DNA of 64,000 bases from Tubulanus polymorphus (taxonomy: Eukaryota > Nemertea > Palaeonemertea > Tubulaniformes > Tubulanidae), in assembly GCF_964204645.1 (NCBI RefSeq), contig NC_134031.1, positions 124,001 through 188,000 of the forward strand, written 5' to 3'. Under the pieces are notes generated by a model that made no database searches, was not told the DNA's origin, and saw nothing but the letters and a program-made list of their open reading frames with translations. A program made the position numbers and the translations under genes. Shown in pieces: positions 11,766-26,390 of the stretch (within the stretch, counting starts at the first letter, position 1; each line of letters starts with the position of its first letter).

Positions 11766-12814
11766 CTGTACATCCAGTCTATATCAGCATCAGGATACTG
11801 TGATGCTGGTTTGAAGCAGCTATGTGATGCTGGGAATCCATTCATGGTGATCGTTTTGAGATGAATACAACCAGAAACAAACAACAACTAATGAAATAAT
11901 TCCATATTTAGTAATATTTTTTTTTCAATTTTATTTTAATATTTTTTTTCAGATTTTATGACACGTCATTTTTAATTCATGTTCCTTTAAAATGCGAATA
12001 AAGGATAATAATAATAATAATAATAATAATCTATATTACACAGATTGATGAAAATCATGCAGAGTTTTTCTGGTTATAATTTTTTAAGTTTAAACAAATA
12101 AACAAACTTCAAACAAAATGTTGTCGAGCCTCAGAGAAAGAATGAACCCTCTCTCCACCCCTCAGGCTGGTGAATAAACTCTTCCACACCCCTTCGGGCT
12201 GGAGAATGTGGGGTTTATCCTAGAGATAATAGTTTACTTATTAATATTTTAATTAAGTCTAAACTAATTAGTTATATATCTCCCAACATGAGAGCAATTT
12301 GTTTGTTTTTTTTATACAAATATAAAGTTAATGTTTGTATTGAAGTTTGTGATGACATTAATTCACAAAATAAAATAAAAACTGAATTCGATATTTTATC
12401 TGAATTATATTTCATGACTCGGCGACAAAACAAAGTTTTTATTCTAATCGACAAAATCAGGATCCGAAATATTTCTGTAAGAGAACTATTCGTGATTTGG
12501 CACGAGACTATGAATGAGATACCTCCCCTCCGCGAGGGAAACCCCCAAAACTCGGAAGGGAGTCCCCCACACCGGGAAGGGGGGTCGATCTCATCATCAA
12601 ATTCACTTTATTCAAATGATTGTTACAGGAAATATCATTTCCGTCACTAAAGAACCAGATATTTTCAAAACATGACACGAAAAATAATTACAACACAAAC
12701 TTTCTTATGAAACGACAGAAATTCATATCATTTACACTCAATACTGACAGAAATAATATCTTTACTTCGATTGATAAGATATCCTTGGGTGCTGCTTGCT
12801 GCTGAGAGTCAGTA

Positions 12815-12880
<66 letters not shown>
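12815..12880. repeat. (GCT/CAG)n microsatellite, ~22 units
   Basis: Uninterrupted gctgctgct run between the two copies of the 2.28-kb duplication. The polyglutamine frame on the minus strand has no gene context. Confidence 0.95.
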
Positions 12881-12882
<2 letters not shown>

Positions 12883-14612
12883 AAATATCTACAGAGGAAG
12901 AGGAACAATTGAGTATCAGTAATTACTGGGTTCGGAACACATCCATTCAGCATCAGGTGCACTTAAAATCAGTGTCAGTAATTACCGGGTTCGAACCTGC
13001 CGAGGAAAGTAGAGACCGGCGACCAGTTTACAAATTTAGCGGTGAGTTTGGTGGCAGCACCCTACGGTCCCCTTGCGGAAATTCTGTGAACTAATATAAT
13101 TACGGCGGGCTCGTACGTACGTGATTGGCCGTCAACTCTTTTGAAAAAATCGTATTTCGCTTTTAGAAAATTAACATTGATGTTAACATAACTGTTCAAC
13201 AGTCGGTTGAATATCAACAGCCCGTAATATTACATTAGTTCACATAAATTCCGCTAGTCGACCGTACGGTGCTGCCACTAATCTCAGAACATCATCAATA
13301 AATTCAAATATTTTTTATTGTACAATCAATACTAATTTATAAATTTATTTTATGACAAATAAACTTTTTTAGAAACACATTTAGTTTTTGATAGATCTTT
13401 ATTCCAGATTCCGAAGCTATGACACCCATATTCATCCTCCATTCAACATCTGGACCACTCTGAATTACTGGGTTCGAACCCGGGACACCCCGTACCGGGC
13501 ATCCTGTAGTCGGTTCAACATCAATACCACTCCGAATCAGTCTCAATAGAACGGGGTTAGTCTGTATACAGGCGGGGGCCAGTGGGCCCCTGTACATCCT
13601 CTATTCAGCATTAGGACCACTCCCATAGTCAGCATCAGGATACTGTGATGCTGGTTTGAAAGCAGCTATGTGATGCTGGGAATCCATTCATGATGATTGT
13701 TTTGAGATGAATACAACCAGAAACAAACAACAACTAATGAAATAATTCCATATTTAGTCATATTTTTTTTTTCAATTTTATTTTAATATTTTTTTTCAGA
13801 TTTTATGACACGTCATTTTTAATTCATGTTCCTTTAAAATGCGAATAAAGGATAATAATAATAATAATAATAATAATCTATATTACACAGATTGATGAAA
13901 ATCATGCAGAGTTTTTCTGGTTATCATTTTTAAGTTTAAATAAATAAACAAACTTCATACAAAATGTTGTCGAGCCTCAGAGAAAGAATGAACCCTCTCT
14001 CCACCCCTCAGGCTGGTGAATAAACTCTTCCACACCCCTTCGGGCTGGAGAATGTGGGGTTTATCCTAGAGATAATAGTTTACTAATTACTATTTTAATT
14101 AAGTCTAAACTAATTAGTTATATACCTCCCAACATGAGAGCAATTCGTTTGTTTTTTTTATACAAATATAAAGTTAATGTTTTTATTGAAGTTTGTGATG
14201 ACATTAATTCACAAAATAAAATAAAACTGAATTCGATATTTCATCTGGATTATCTTCATGACTCGGCGACAAAACAAAGTTTTTATTCTAAACCGACAAA
14301 ATCAGGATCCGAAATATTTCTGTAAGAGAACTATTTGTGATTTGGCACGAGACTATGAATGAGATACCTCCCCTCCGCGAGGGAAACCCCCAAAACTCGG
14401 GAGGGAGTCCCCCCACACCGGGAAGGGGGGTCGATCTCATCATCAAATTCACTTTATTCAAATGATTGTCACTAAAGAACCAGACGTTTTCAAAACATGA
14501 CACGAAAAATAATTACAACACAAACTTTCTTATGAAACGACAGAAATTCATATAATTTACACTGAATACAGAAACAATATCTTTCCTTCGATTGATAAGA
14601 TATGACTGCTGC
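12883..14612. repeat. Tandem duplication, copy 2
   Basis: Matches 10602-12800 from aaatatctacagaggaagag onward. It differs by a contracted 80-bp array, scattered substitutions and short indels, and a changed end (C/T-rich cccctcctcccctccctc at about 14620-14650 instead of the CTG run). Confidence 0.9.
13052..13277. mobile_element. MITE, copy 2
   Basis: Near-identical to the element at 10771-10996. It was copied as part of the large duplication rather than by independent insertion, because the flanks match too. Confidence 0.75.
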
Positions 14613-15425
14613 TTGCCCCCCTCCTCCCCTCCCTCCCTCCCTCCCCCCTTAACTTATCACTAGAAATGAGGCAAGCTATTTTGACTGCATAGCTCAAAAT
14701 AATCAAACAGCATAGAGAGCATTGACTTCAGCTCCCTCTATGAGCAGTTTCATTAAACAATTACCGAAGGAAAAGGATCTACGAAAATTTCGAATTTTTC
14801 AGACAAATCCAGCCTGATTCTGACTGAGCCAGGGATTCCCTTTCAGTGCGAGGGATTCCCTCAATTTATACAACCGTTTTAATAAAGTCTCAACCGATTT
14901 CACACTTCTCTCATTTTTCATGTGACCTTTGATCGAACATAGCTTTCATTACAAGAAACTATTGCAAAGTGTTTATGCGTTTTTCATCTTTCTTTTTAAA
15001 TCAGCACCAGAAAAAAGAAATAGAAATTTATACTTAGCTTTCAAACATTAAAATGTACCAGCATCATTTAATCAGATTATTAGGTCATCCAGTAGCTGCT
15101 GCTGCTGGTGTTGAGTCAGAAGCTGCTGCTGGTGTTGAGAGTCAGTAGCTGCTGCTGCTGCTGGTATCGAAGGTCAGTAGAGGAGCACATAGTTTAATTT
15201 AAACGCTATATCTCAGCAGAGACACGTCACACACCCGTGTCAAACAATGTCAGTTAATTCTCTACGTTCAGGAATAAAATATTCATCATTTGTTGAATTG
15301 TATATTTATAGACTTGTTGTATAAAGTTGTGATCTGTTCGTCTCTGTCTCTCTCTCATGTATTCCTCGTTCCTCGCGAGTGGCACGACGTTTCTCACTCA
15401 CGAGTGTCTGTAGTAGTTGTAATTA
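14613..15425. other. Non-coding; probable CDC42 3' region
   Basis: AT-rich sequence with short CTG-containing repeats near 15095-15165 (agtagctgctgctgctg). It lies downstream of the minus-strand CDC42 stop codon and probably contains its 3' UTR. I see no independent gene. Confidence 0.4.
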
Positions 15426-17435
<2,010 letters not shown>

Positions 17436-18039
17436 TCAAATCAGGGTTCCCTCCCTCCATACACCACACCCACAGGAGGGTATCAAACTATGCCCAGTCA
17501 TCGCCCAGCACAGAATTTCACGAAAAGGATTGAATCATAAATAGATTTAAAGATTAGTTTTTGAAGACGTTATATTCATTTGAATATCTAACTTGCTGCT
17601 GATATCATGGACCTGACTGACTGAGTTGAGTGGAGATTTTTGACAGCTCACTTGACAGTTTGACAGCTCTCTGGCAGGTGAGGATGCTGTTTAGTTTTTA
17701 GCTCTAATTCACCGAATTCTGTTCACATTAATTCAATAAACAGACGAATAGATGAGTCTTTGTTTAGAGCTGATGGAAGATTATTCAAACAATTCGTGAA
17801 ATCAGTGAAACTCGCCGAAAATCAATAGAAATTCACGCAGAAACATCCGCCATTTTGGATTTTTTAGACGAAATCGAGAGAATTTAAAGCGATTTTCTCG
17901 AAAATCAGATCGAATAAAAACAGATATAGTTGAACAAACCTCGAATATAAAACAGTCTGATTGTAACGAACTGATCGGTTTAACTGAGCGAACTGTTAAA
18001 ACGGTTGAAATCGATGATAGAATCAATGGGTTTATTTAC

Positions 18040-18973
18040 CTGGGCGTAGACACTGCAGTATTACCGGGGTTTACACTACTGTTTCAACGCGGTCCCTACC
18101 GCCGGAAGTTAACCACTTTTCTATTTATAGTAACACTATTTTTAGTAACTGGATTTGGGCGGGTTCGAACCTATTAGAAATAGCAGATTACATGACGTGA
18201 TGAAACAATAAATTTGAAGTTGTTTCAATGTAAAGTTAAATGACTTTAGTTACAATTTGAGTTGTAACAACAACGTACGTCAGGTTGTGCATCAATGTGG
18301 GTTCGAATCCTCGATTTCTTCAAAAGAAAAGTTTCAGCAACGCGCGCCGGCGCACACCGCGGGTATAAGACAAGGTAATAAGCCAATCAGTACGGTACAT
18401 ATTGTTCTTTTATTTACAGATAACATTTCAAGCCAACATCACATTTCAAAAGGAAAATAACATTTCTTAAGATTACAAATATTATTTGCTTGCTCTTTCG
18501 ATGAAAAAGGAATTGATAGTCATCATTTTTATTAAAAAAACTAAAACCACGTGAACGAGTTTTACCCGCTTTCATTATTCTTCGATTAGAAAAATTATTG
18601 CGATCACTTTTGAATTTTTCAAAACGTCAAAAACATAATTTTGCTATTTTTAATTCAGGTTAATTCAACCTTCGCGCTTCAAACAAAAAATAAAATTCCG
18701 GGATTTTCACAGAATATAATAAAATGTACAACCGATTAATGGTGCCATTTATAGCACATACCACTGCGGTCGATCCCATACGATAAACATGATTATATAA
18801 AATATATAGATAACAATAATTAAATGATTTTTTGAGTAATGCTTCAATCACCACAAAACATTTATATCAAATATTATGACTTTATGATTGTTATAACAAG
18901 AATTAAACTTAATTAAATTACAAGAGGAATTTGTTCCTTTAAAACCTCGTTGTTTTTCTACTGAAATAAAAAA
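18040..18973. other. CDC42 5' region and convergent-side spacer to SLC7A gene 1
   Basis: 18040 to about 18110 is a plausible non-coding first exon of CDC42 (minus), its donor being CAG before GTAAAT. The sequence beyond is AT-rich and includes the likely 3' UTR of the SLC7A gene that ends at 18974. Two GGTTCGAA-type box-B-like strings (near 18157 and 18299) are noted without a tRNA fold. Confidence 0.4.
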
Positions 18974-21900
18974 TCAATCAGTTTTCACCGGATCTCCCGT
19001 CATTTCTAGCGGTTCAACGTCATTATTCGTAGGCGTCGTCTGATCAGAATTTGTGTTGTACGTCACTGATTGTTGCGTCGATAGCGGTTTCGTACGCTCC
19101 TTGCTGTGCCAAACGCCATACGAGAAATAAATCAGAAAACCTGAAAAACAATATAAAAAACCTTCACGTAATCACTATGGCAACCGTACGTTAACGTAAC
19201 AACGGTGTAATTGTTGCGGTGACGGAAACGGAAAGTGTACGTAGCAACGGTTCAACATTGTTGTATACGGTTACCTAGCAACATCCAGATTGAGAATCGT
19301 ATCCAAGCGAGATAGGAGAGTTTCATCAGGAATATGATATTGAGGAAGACACTTATCGCTGGTAGTAGGGGAACTAACGGCATCTAAAATCAGAATAATC
19401 AGATTATAATTTATTCAGGGAAAATAACGGCATCTAAAATCAGATAATCAGATTATAATTTATTCATGGGAACTAACGGCATCTAAAATCAGAATAATCA
19501 GATTATAATTCATTCAATTTATGAAGCAATGAAACACGGTTAATAATGTACAGTTTTAAAACCTCCAATCCTGATTTGTAAATCAGATTAATTCTGAAAA
19601 TGTGACAGTTTTAGAATTAATGTAATACAATAATCCACACAGTTAATTAGTCCAGGGTTTAATATCGACTAGGATCACCTTGTGCGTATATGGTTACAGT
19701 ACAGAGATGCGCGCGCACCATCTACTTCCGTCTGCGATACAGAAAAAAAGAAAAATCTCGAAAAGGAAAAAAAACGATTTTCTGAAATATTATTGCATTG
19801 ATATATCTCGAATTCAACTTAACTCATTGATGTGATTGGGTTTTATTTGGTTCAATACTAACAAATTCATGACCCTCATTTAATTTATTCCGAAAAAAAA
19901 TATCTAGTGTTGACATTTCTAAATCCAGTTGATCGCGTATTGTAAGTACTTCATTATGTGACCACCTGTTACAGAGTAGGTGAATAAAAAACCATTCATT
20001 TGTCTCTGTATCAGAGAACGAGAGAGCGTTTATTCAGCGAGCTTTATGTAAATTCCACAATAAAATATAGAAACCACTAATCGAGATATACAGAGACTGT
20101 ATCACCAATAACACCATATATAGCCAGCTACCACAGAACTGTGCAAAATAGGCAGCACGATGTACTTGGTACAGCAGATTGGAACTAGACACACCTTCAC
20201 CCTTAAACTCAGAACTCAAATATAAATCACTCTCAATTGCAGTTTTTTTTAACGCGAAATAGAAAGAAAACCGTTTTTGAAAAATATAAACTTAAAAATA
20301 AAACACATAAAGACCGCACCTGCGGAAAGCGAGGATGTAAAAAAACCCTTAAACTCTTACCTGAAACGTGAGGAATTCCGTGTTCTGTTCGTGCATTGTA
20401 ATCACTGTGAATGCAACAATGACTCCTAAACTGGCCAAAATAGTTAGTATTATTGCCCACCAGGCGGCGTGGTATAAACCATCACAGAATAATATGAGAG
20501 ATGCGAGTAATATCATAAACACGCACATAACGAGAGTAGCAGTGGCTACACCGGTACCACGAGGCAGACGACTCACTATAGGGACCGTCTCAAATCTCTC
20601 CTTCAGCAAACCGTAACGTTTCTTCTTTATCACCGGAAGTCCGTCGTCAGTTTGACCGGAAGTTAGCTGAACGGTATCGTCATCGTCGGATGACGCAACA
20701 ATCGATGCCACCGGTTCGAGTTTAAACTGACATTGTTCTAACGTTTGATAACGTAAGATTATAACGCAAATCGACACGAAAGTGACGGCGATTAAAGTAC
20801 CTAAAGATACAAACTCTGTCAGGTGTTCAACATCTAAAATAACATTTAATACACACGATATCAATGTAAAAACTGCAATTGAGATGATTGGAGTTTGAGT
20901 TTTAGGATGAACGTAGGCTAAACACCTAAATATTAAACCATCGGAAGCCATAGCGTACGAGCATCTCGGTACTGAAAACATATTCCCCAAGGTCGTACCA
21001 GTTATCGCTATTATGGCGCCAACTGATACAGTTATTTTAGCCCAAATGATATGTTTGGACTGAAACGCGGCGCTGAAAGCCGCGTTGGGATCTATTTTAT
21101 AATAAGGAATCATTAAAGTCAGAGCTAACGACATCATTATATATATAATAGTAACTACAGTAACAGCGACCCCGTTAGCAATAGGAATCGACTTGGCTGG
21201 ATTTTTAGTTTCCTCTCCAGCGATAGAAATAGAATCAAACCCGATATAAGCGAAAAAACACATCGCCGCACCGGCTAAAACACCCCCGAATCCGTGAGGT
21301 AGGAATCCTCCTGATCCGGCGGCTTTAACCCCCTCCGGAGCCGCGGAACTCCAGGTCGATACATCAGCATGAGTGAATCCTACTATTACTACTATTATTG
21401 TAACTATTATATTCACAAATGCGATCAAACTGTTTAAATTCATCGACGCTTCGACCCCGAAAGCCACGCAGATCGCTAGACCTATTATCAACAAGGGTCC
21501 AACAAAATCCGGGTATTCGGCTAAACCGTGTTCGGTGTTCATAGTGCCGATATATCTAATAGTGCCGTTGCGTATGGCTCCATTAGCCAGAGAGTCAATA
21601 GTGGCGCTCCAAGCTCGGGCAGTTCCGGCCGCTCCGATACAATGTTCCAACAACAAGTTCCATCCGATTATAAACGCCAACACCTCGCCGACTGTTACAT
21701 ACGCGTAGGTATAGGCAGAGCCAGCTTTGGGCACTCGAGCCCCAAACTCCGCGTAACTGAGAGCTGATAGAAAGGCTACGATACCGGCGAGGATGTAGGA
21801 TAAGAAGGTGGCTGGACCGGCGTGGTCTTTAGCTACAGCTCCTGTCAGCACGTATACACCAGCTCCTGCCATCTGTCCAATCCCGAAAAACGTTAAATGT

Positions 21901-23974
21901 ATCGTCGATAGACATCGTTTTAAAGGAGTTTCCATCAGGTCTTTATCGAGCGTTTTAGTTCTCATCAGGGCTGTCCAGGCACGTACCGCCCCCTGGTGAC
22001 ATTTACCGTCCGACGACATTATACCACTGCTGCTGCTGCTGGTCGCGGCGCCGGTTCTACCCTGAAAACAGGCACAAAATAAAAACGATCAGCGCCGGTC
22101 CAAATCAGCAATATACATATCGACGATAGAATATTCGAGACATTTTATGAAACAATTTCAGGGGTGGACTTTGAGAATCGATTCTAAATGGTCAGGACAT
22201 GATCAATCTTTCTCTGAGGACCGAGGCCATCAAACCTCCCTTAAGTCTCCGTATAGCCCCCGATAACAACCAGGACTGAAATGTTGGGCCCCTATTCTTA
22301 AAATCTGAATCCGCCCCTGAAATGAATATACATTTACCAAGAAGACAGATTGAAATACATTGCGTGTAAAACTTACCAGAATATGAATATATATCTACAA
22401 TAGAATGAATACAGTTACAGTATGAAACTGTTTCAAGAGTTATTGTCAGGAGAGTGTGTGATAGTGAGAGGTGCCGTGCTAATGTATAGCTAGCTGTATG
22501 AGATAGCTGCTGCCTATAGTCGCGTCAACACCCGCCGTGTTGGTGCAGATGTGAATTGACGCGCAGGCGCACTAAGACAACGACAATCATCATAATCATA
22601 GTCTATTAACTATAATTCATTGATAACTGGGACAGCCAATATGACCCCCGCGAAGAATTTAGGACGAAAACAAGTGATGCGTTTATAAGCTTTACTGCTC
22701 GATAAACACTTTATAGCGGCTCGCGTTAGGACTTATGGTCTCACGTTCAGACCGGCCAGTCACGGCGTACGTGGGTCAGTACTGTTGTCGGGTCTCGGCC
22801 GCGTGAGCCCCGTGCCCTCCTGTCAACCTTAGCTTGAAGTCCAGTGCCGCGCTATATACACATACAGCGGAACCTCGTTCATAAGAATCTCGTGGGCAAA
22901 AATTGAAACGATCTAGCTGGGACCGGGACATGCTGGTTATCCGTAATAAACGGGTTTTGTCTTATACGACTCGTCGTATTAACGAGGTTCAACTGTAATT
23001 CACAAATACCGTCTATATTCACCACACACGAATGAAGACTCTGTCGCAATTAATTCAATAGTATTAGTTATAGTGAATCCCGCGCCCTCTGGTGGCTTTC
23101 TAAATTCTAGGGGTTCAACATGTTATTTATTCGATTCAAACTGATAAGATGAAACAAACAACACGTGACTGATTAATATATAACCTACGTACCTAAAATG
23201 AAACAATATTTTACCAAACTTTCTGCCTAAAACCACAACATGTCAATCCTCTCTCTGCGGTGCAGTGTGAGTCACAGCTCGTGGTGAGTGAAGTGTGCGC
23301 CGGGTCCGCGCTGCGCACTGGTTAGCGCGTCATGGTCGAACACGTGGTCAAACAACAATTAATGGACGGGCCCTTTACTGATAAAACAACAGGCCAGTAT
23401 AAACACACTATGTTCGATGAACTTCCAATGACCCTAGATTAAATGGTCCCGGCGCACAAATTAAGTATAGAATTTAAGGTTTGCTTTGTTAGAAATACAC
23501 GTGTTTACGATGTCAGGCAGGGGGGGATTAGGGGGAGGGGTGGTACCCGGGCAACTTTAAGCGGCTGTCGTTGAAAATGCGTCACAAACCACAAAAACAA
23601 GGTTTTCAAACTGATAGAGAATATTTAGTACGTCACAGTATATTGAATGTGAGTAACATATGGCAGGATGTTTGCGTGACACCTCGGACCCCATCAGATC
23701 TGATGACGTCAGCATTTCGGCTTCCATATCGATCGCGTATCGACAAAAATCGATCATTTTGTCAATCATTTTTTTGTTTAACTGAAATCTAACACCTGTC
23801 ACCATCATACCATTCAATATACCTCTAACTTTATCTGTAGTTATTGTTATAAGAACCCGGGTCCTCCTGTGTGTCTTGTGTCAGAGGCCGGGCACCGGAG
23901 AATTTCCCTACCTTCATCCTCAGCTGCCGGTGCCTGCTCGGCAGGAATATTTCTTCCTCAGATCCACTAGACAT
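18974..23974 (-). CDS. Cationic amino-acid transporter, SLC7A (CAT) family, paralogue 1
   Basis: Plasma-membrane APC-superfamily permease for Arg/Lys/ornithine (role from family). Exons: 23974-23912, 22061-20361, 19383-19275, 19140-18974. In frame this gives 679 aa. The large exon encodes most membrane spans, with GIGQMAGAGVYVLTG (first span), YAEFGARVPKAGSAY, TVGE.LAFIIGWNL, GFDSISIAGEE and SVPRCSYAMASDG. The last two exons give VPLLPAISVFLNIIFLMKL and GFLIYFSYGVWHS, the CAT-typical last two spans. An internal ATG at 22019 (MSSDGKC) would give a 644-aa protein. The upstream exon (MSSGSEEE..., ATG at 23974) joins in phase 0 through an open 14-codon Ser-rich stretch, so it could be an alternative first exon. 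Divergent from the orphan gene at 25559 and from paralogue 2. Confidence 0.92.
19360..19515 (-). repeat. Triplicated splice acceptor of SLC7A gene 1 third exon
   Basis: Three tandem copies (about 45-50 bp) share aactaacggcatctaaaatc, then agaataatcagattataatt. On the transcript strand each copy contains TTTTAG followed by ATGCCGTTAGTT, which is the true acceptor plus the first 12 coding bases of the exon at 19383. Confidence 0.9.
22865..22995. mobile_element. pogo/Tigger-like MITE
   Basis: 131-bp element in the first intron of the SLC7A gene. The left end cagcggaacctcgttcataa pairs with the right end, which reads in reverse complement cagttgaacctcgttaatac. TA dinucleotides flank both ends, the target site of Tc1/mariner/pogo transposases, and CAGT.GAACCTCG ends are typical of pogo/Tigger derivatives. 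It is non-coding. Confidence 0.75.
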
Positions 23975-25558
23975 CGTCTGCTTTGTTTATAATTGTATGT
24001 TATAAATGGACGGATACAAATACAGTTGTAGTGTGTAGAAAATATTTATAGTAACATCTGGTGATTCTCGACGAGTCAACGACAGCGGGGAACTAATGAC
24101 ACCGAAATACGATAGATGGCGCATTCGTCGTTACCACCAAGTCCACATATTCAATCCGAGTAAATCGCCTTACCTAACTATGATAACCCCCTCGTCCACA
24201 AAAAAAAAAACGCCGAGGACATAGAATATTTTCAAATAAGAAAAATATTCCAACCGTCATGAATTTGATCTAACGAAAAGTTCACTGATCCCGCCGTTAC
24301 CCAAGGGCGGATCCAAGGACGAGCGAACTAATAGTCTCCCTGCTCTAAATTTCTTGAGGTGGCTCTCATAAAATCTTCCGTTCGGGAAAAAAAGAATCTT
24401 TTTTCCATTTTAAAGAAACGTAAATTATTGCCTCATGCTAGCTAGTGTTGGAGAACACCAACATGTCAAAAGTTTTCCTCTTCGGTGCTCGCCACGTCAG
24501 GGTGCCCTTCGCAATTACTTGTGCCCTTCGGTACCAGCTGGGTCTCGGCCCTGCTTCCTAAAATGATGGCTCCGCCCTGGTGGTTCCCCGCTGGGCCCAG
24601 ATTAATCATACATACTTTCGGTTTCGGGCAGGTCAATCTTTTATTTCAGAAAGGACACGTGATTAGTGAGATGAACAATATTTTAGCGAGTTCCGATTAT
24701 AATACAAAAACTGTTTGGCATCGTTTCAAAAACGTACGGATATGTAAGGGGATACGGGAGGAGGCGGGACGAGCGCGTGGCTCGTGTATATATCAGGGTC
24801 GAATCCCACAAAAACGAACTCCTTCCGAATATCAAGGTTTTATTTTGACGCCGGTGATTATTCAGATTACTCGTATCAATTATTTGAAATATAATAGAAA
24901 TTCCTATGTTTTTCAATTAAGGCGTAGTTATGTATTTGGCTGTTTGCCAGCGCGCCAGTGTATACGTCACACCCGCCAAATATACTCCATTCATTACCAT
25001 TTGCACTCGGTGCGCACGCATCCAGTCTGGAATGTATGCGAGCCAGTCTATTTTTATGTGTAGGGGTGTTCTCTTTGACGTTGTATCAAAAACGTTTTTC
25101 ACGTGATACAAACAAACACATTTTGATAAATATCAGTATCGAGATTTATTAAAAGATATCTTATTAGTCGAAACCCTTGAAAACATTTGGCTTAATCTAT
25201 CCACTCAGATATAGAGCATCGAGTCTCAGAGTGTGGCTCCCCCTGTAGTGAAATTGTAACAACCCGTCTCCGACTTCGATTCATAAAATTATCTGGACGT
25301 GTTCATCGAGTGAGTACTCCATATCAAAACATTGGATTATTTACCTCAATTTCACCTGAATTTACGCGTCTAAACTTTGGATACAACTGTATATATTCAG
25401 TATTAACGGTTTGTATCCGGTATTGTATGAATTGATACAGAAATCACGAGGAATACGGACTAATATTTCACGACGGTAGTTGTGACGACGATTGTAGTTT
25501 TAGTTCTCAGTGTGTGCCGCGCGTCGTGTTGACCTGTATTTGACTTGTTTGTATAAAG
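23975..25558. promoter_or_regulatory. Divergent upstream region: SLC7A gene 1 (-) / orphan gene (+)
   Basis: About 1.6 kb between opposing start codons. An open frame of 192 codons at 24485-25063 has no domain, no codon-like periodicity that I can see and no splice partner, so I do not call it. Otherwise nothing recognisable; promoters for both genes are presumably here. Confidence 0.4.
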
Positions 25559-26059
25559 ATGTACCCGAACGCTACACGCGGGTATATGCCGTTCGCTCCT
25601 ACTTACGACCAACGTAAAGCGCAGTACCAGAGAACAAGACATAAAAGCGCCGAAAGTAAGAAACTATCGAATAAAACCGATCCTAGAAAGACAAATTCGT
25701 TACCAGCTCTTGGTAACGACGTAGTTCGCAAACCGCGTTTCATGAGCGTTCCCGATTTAGAGAAGAGTCGACATACAGTATCTGTCGATTCGAAAGAGAA
25801 CCTTTTGGCTTCGTTCTTAAACCTGTTCAAAAAGTCTAAACGTGATAAAAATTCGCGGAATCGAACTGACAGCGAGAAAGAGAACAACGTGATCGTTCAT
25901 CGTCGATTGGAGTCGATCATGGAGGAGGAAGAACCCCATCACTCCAGTCAGTCTCCTAAACGACCTAAAACTGATATAGTTGGCTCGGAGCCAAATTCTC
26001 CAGTGTGTTCTAACGGTAATCTAACTCCTAGTGTTTATTCATCTACTGCTAGTATATGA
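25559..26059 (+). CDS. Orphan single-exon gene, small basic/disordered protein
   Basis: 166 aa, not recognised. The protein is polar and probably largely disordered, rich in Lys, Arg, Ser and Asn. One short hydrophobic/amphipathic stretch, NLLASFLNLFKKSKR (about residues 81-96), could be a membrane-binding or nuclear-localisation helix. There is also an acidic patch (SIMEEEEP), an SP-rich part (SQSPKRPK, PNSPV) and a Ser/Thr-rich C-terminus. The orderly codon use, clean start after a 5' region without long frames, and an AATAAA some 3.4 kb downstream support a real gene. No domain suggests a function. It sits between two divergent SLC7A paralogues. Confidence 0.65.
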   Translation: MYPNATRGYMPFAPTYDQRKAQYQRTRHKSAESKKLSNKTDPRKTNSLPALGNDVVRKPRFMSVPDLEKSRHTVSVDSKENLLASFLNLFKKSKRDKNSRNRTDSEKENNVIVHRRLESIMEEEEPHHSSQSPKRPKTDIVGSEPNSPVCSNGNLTPSVYSSTASI

Positions 26060-26149
26060 TGATAGTTTCTCATTAGTTCAATATATATATATCATATAAT
26101 ATATGTGCTATAATTGTGTGCTGTCTTCTTCGAGAGTTACAATCATGAC

Positions 26150-26390
26150 ATACCCCTCCCTCATCGAGGTCGTGTGGAGACTCGTGCGGACCCCTCCTTC
26201 ATCGAGGTCGTGCGGAGACTCGTGCGGACCCCTCCTTCATCGAGGTCGTGCGGAGACTCGTGCGGACCCCTCCTTCATCGAGGTCGTGCGGAGACTCGTG
26301 CGGACCTCTTCCTCATCGAGGTCGTGTGGAGACTCGTGAAGACCTCTCGCAGTGGCGAGGTCCTGTGGAGACTCGTGAGGACCTGCTGCA
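26150..26390. repeat. ~40-bp minisatellite
   Basis: About six units with tcatcgaggtcgtgcggaga and ctcgtgcggacccctcc. The apparent open frames here are repeat artefacts. Confidence 0.9.

Larger units (their letters stand above)
10602..12800. repeat. Tandem duplication, copy 1 (~2.2 kb)
   Basis: The sequence starting aaatatctacagaggaagag recurs 2281 bp downstream (12883) with near identity over its length, apart from an expanded 80-bp array in this copy. The unit contains a MITE, the 80-bp array, an AT-rich stretch with (AAT)n at about 12008-12031, and a conserved tail around 12120-12800. Open frames in it (for example near 12288-12650) are interrupted or frameshifted in copy 2, so I do not call them genes. 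Confidence 0.9.

Noticed and set aside
12288-12650. 120-codon frame in duplication copy 1
   Set aside because: The homologous stretch in copy 2 (14134 onward) is frameshifted and diverges after about 40 codons, so it is not conserved as coding.
12762-12962. Polyglutamine protein on the minus strand
   Set aside because: Arises only from the GCT microsatellite; no flanking coding sequence.
18290-18320. tRNA gene suggested by GGTTCGAATCC
   Set aside because: Only a box-B-like string; no box A at the right distance and no cloverleaf.
24485-25063. 192-codon frame on the plus strand
   Set aside because: No domain, no splice context, atypical composition, lies in the divergent promoter region between two supported genes.
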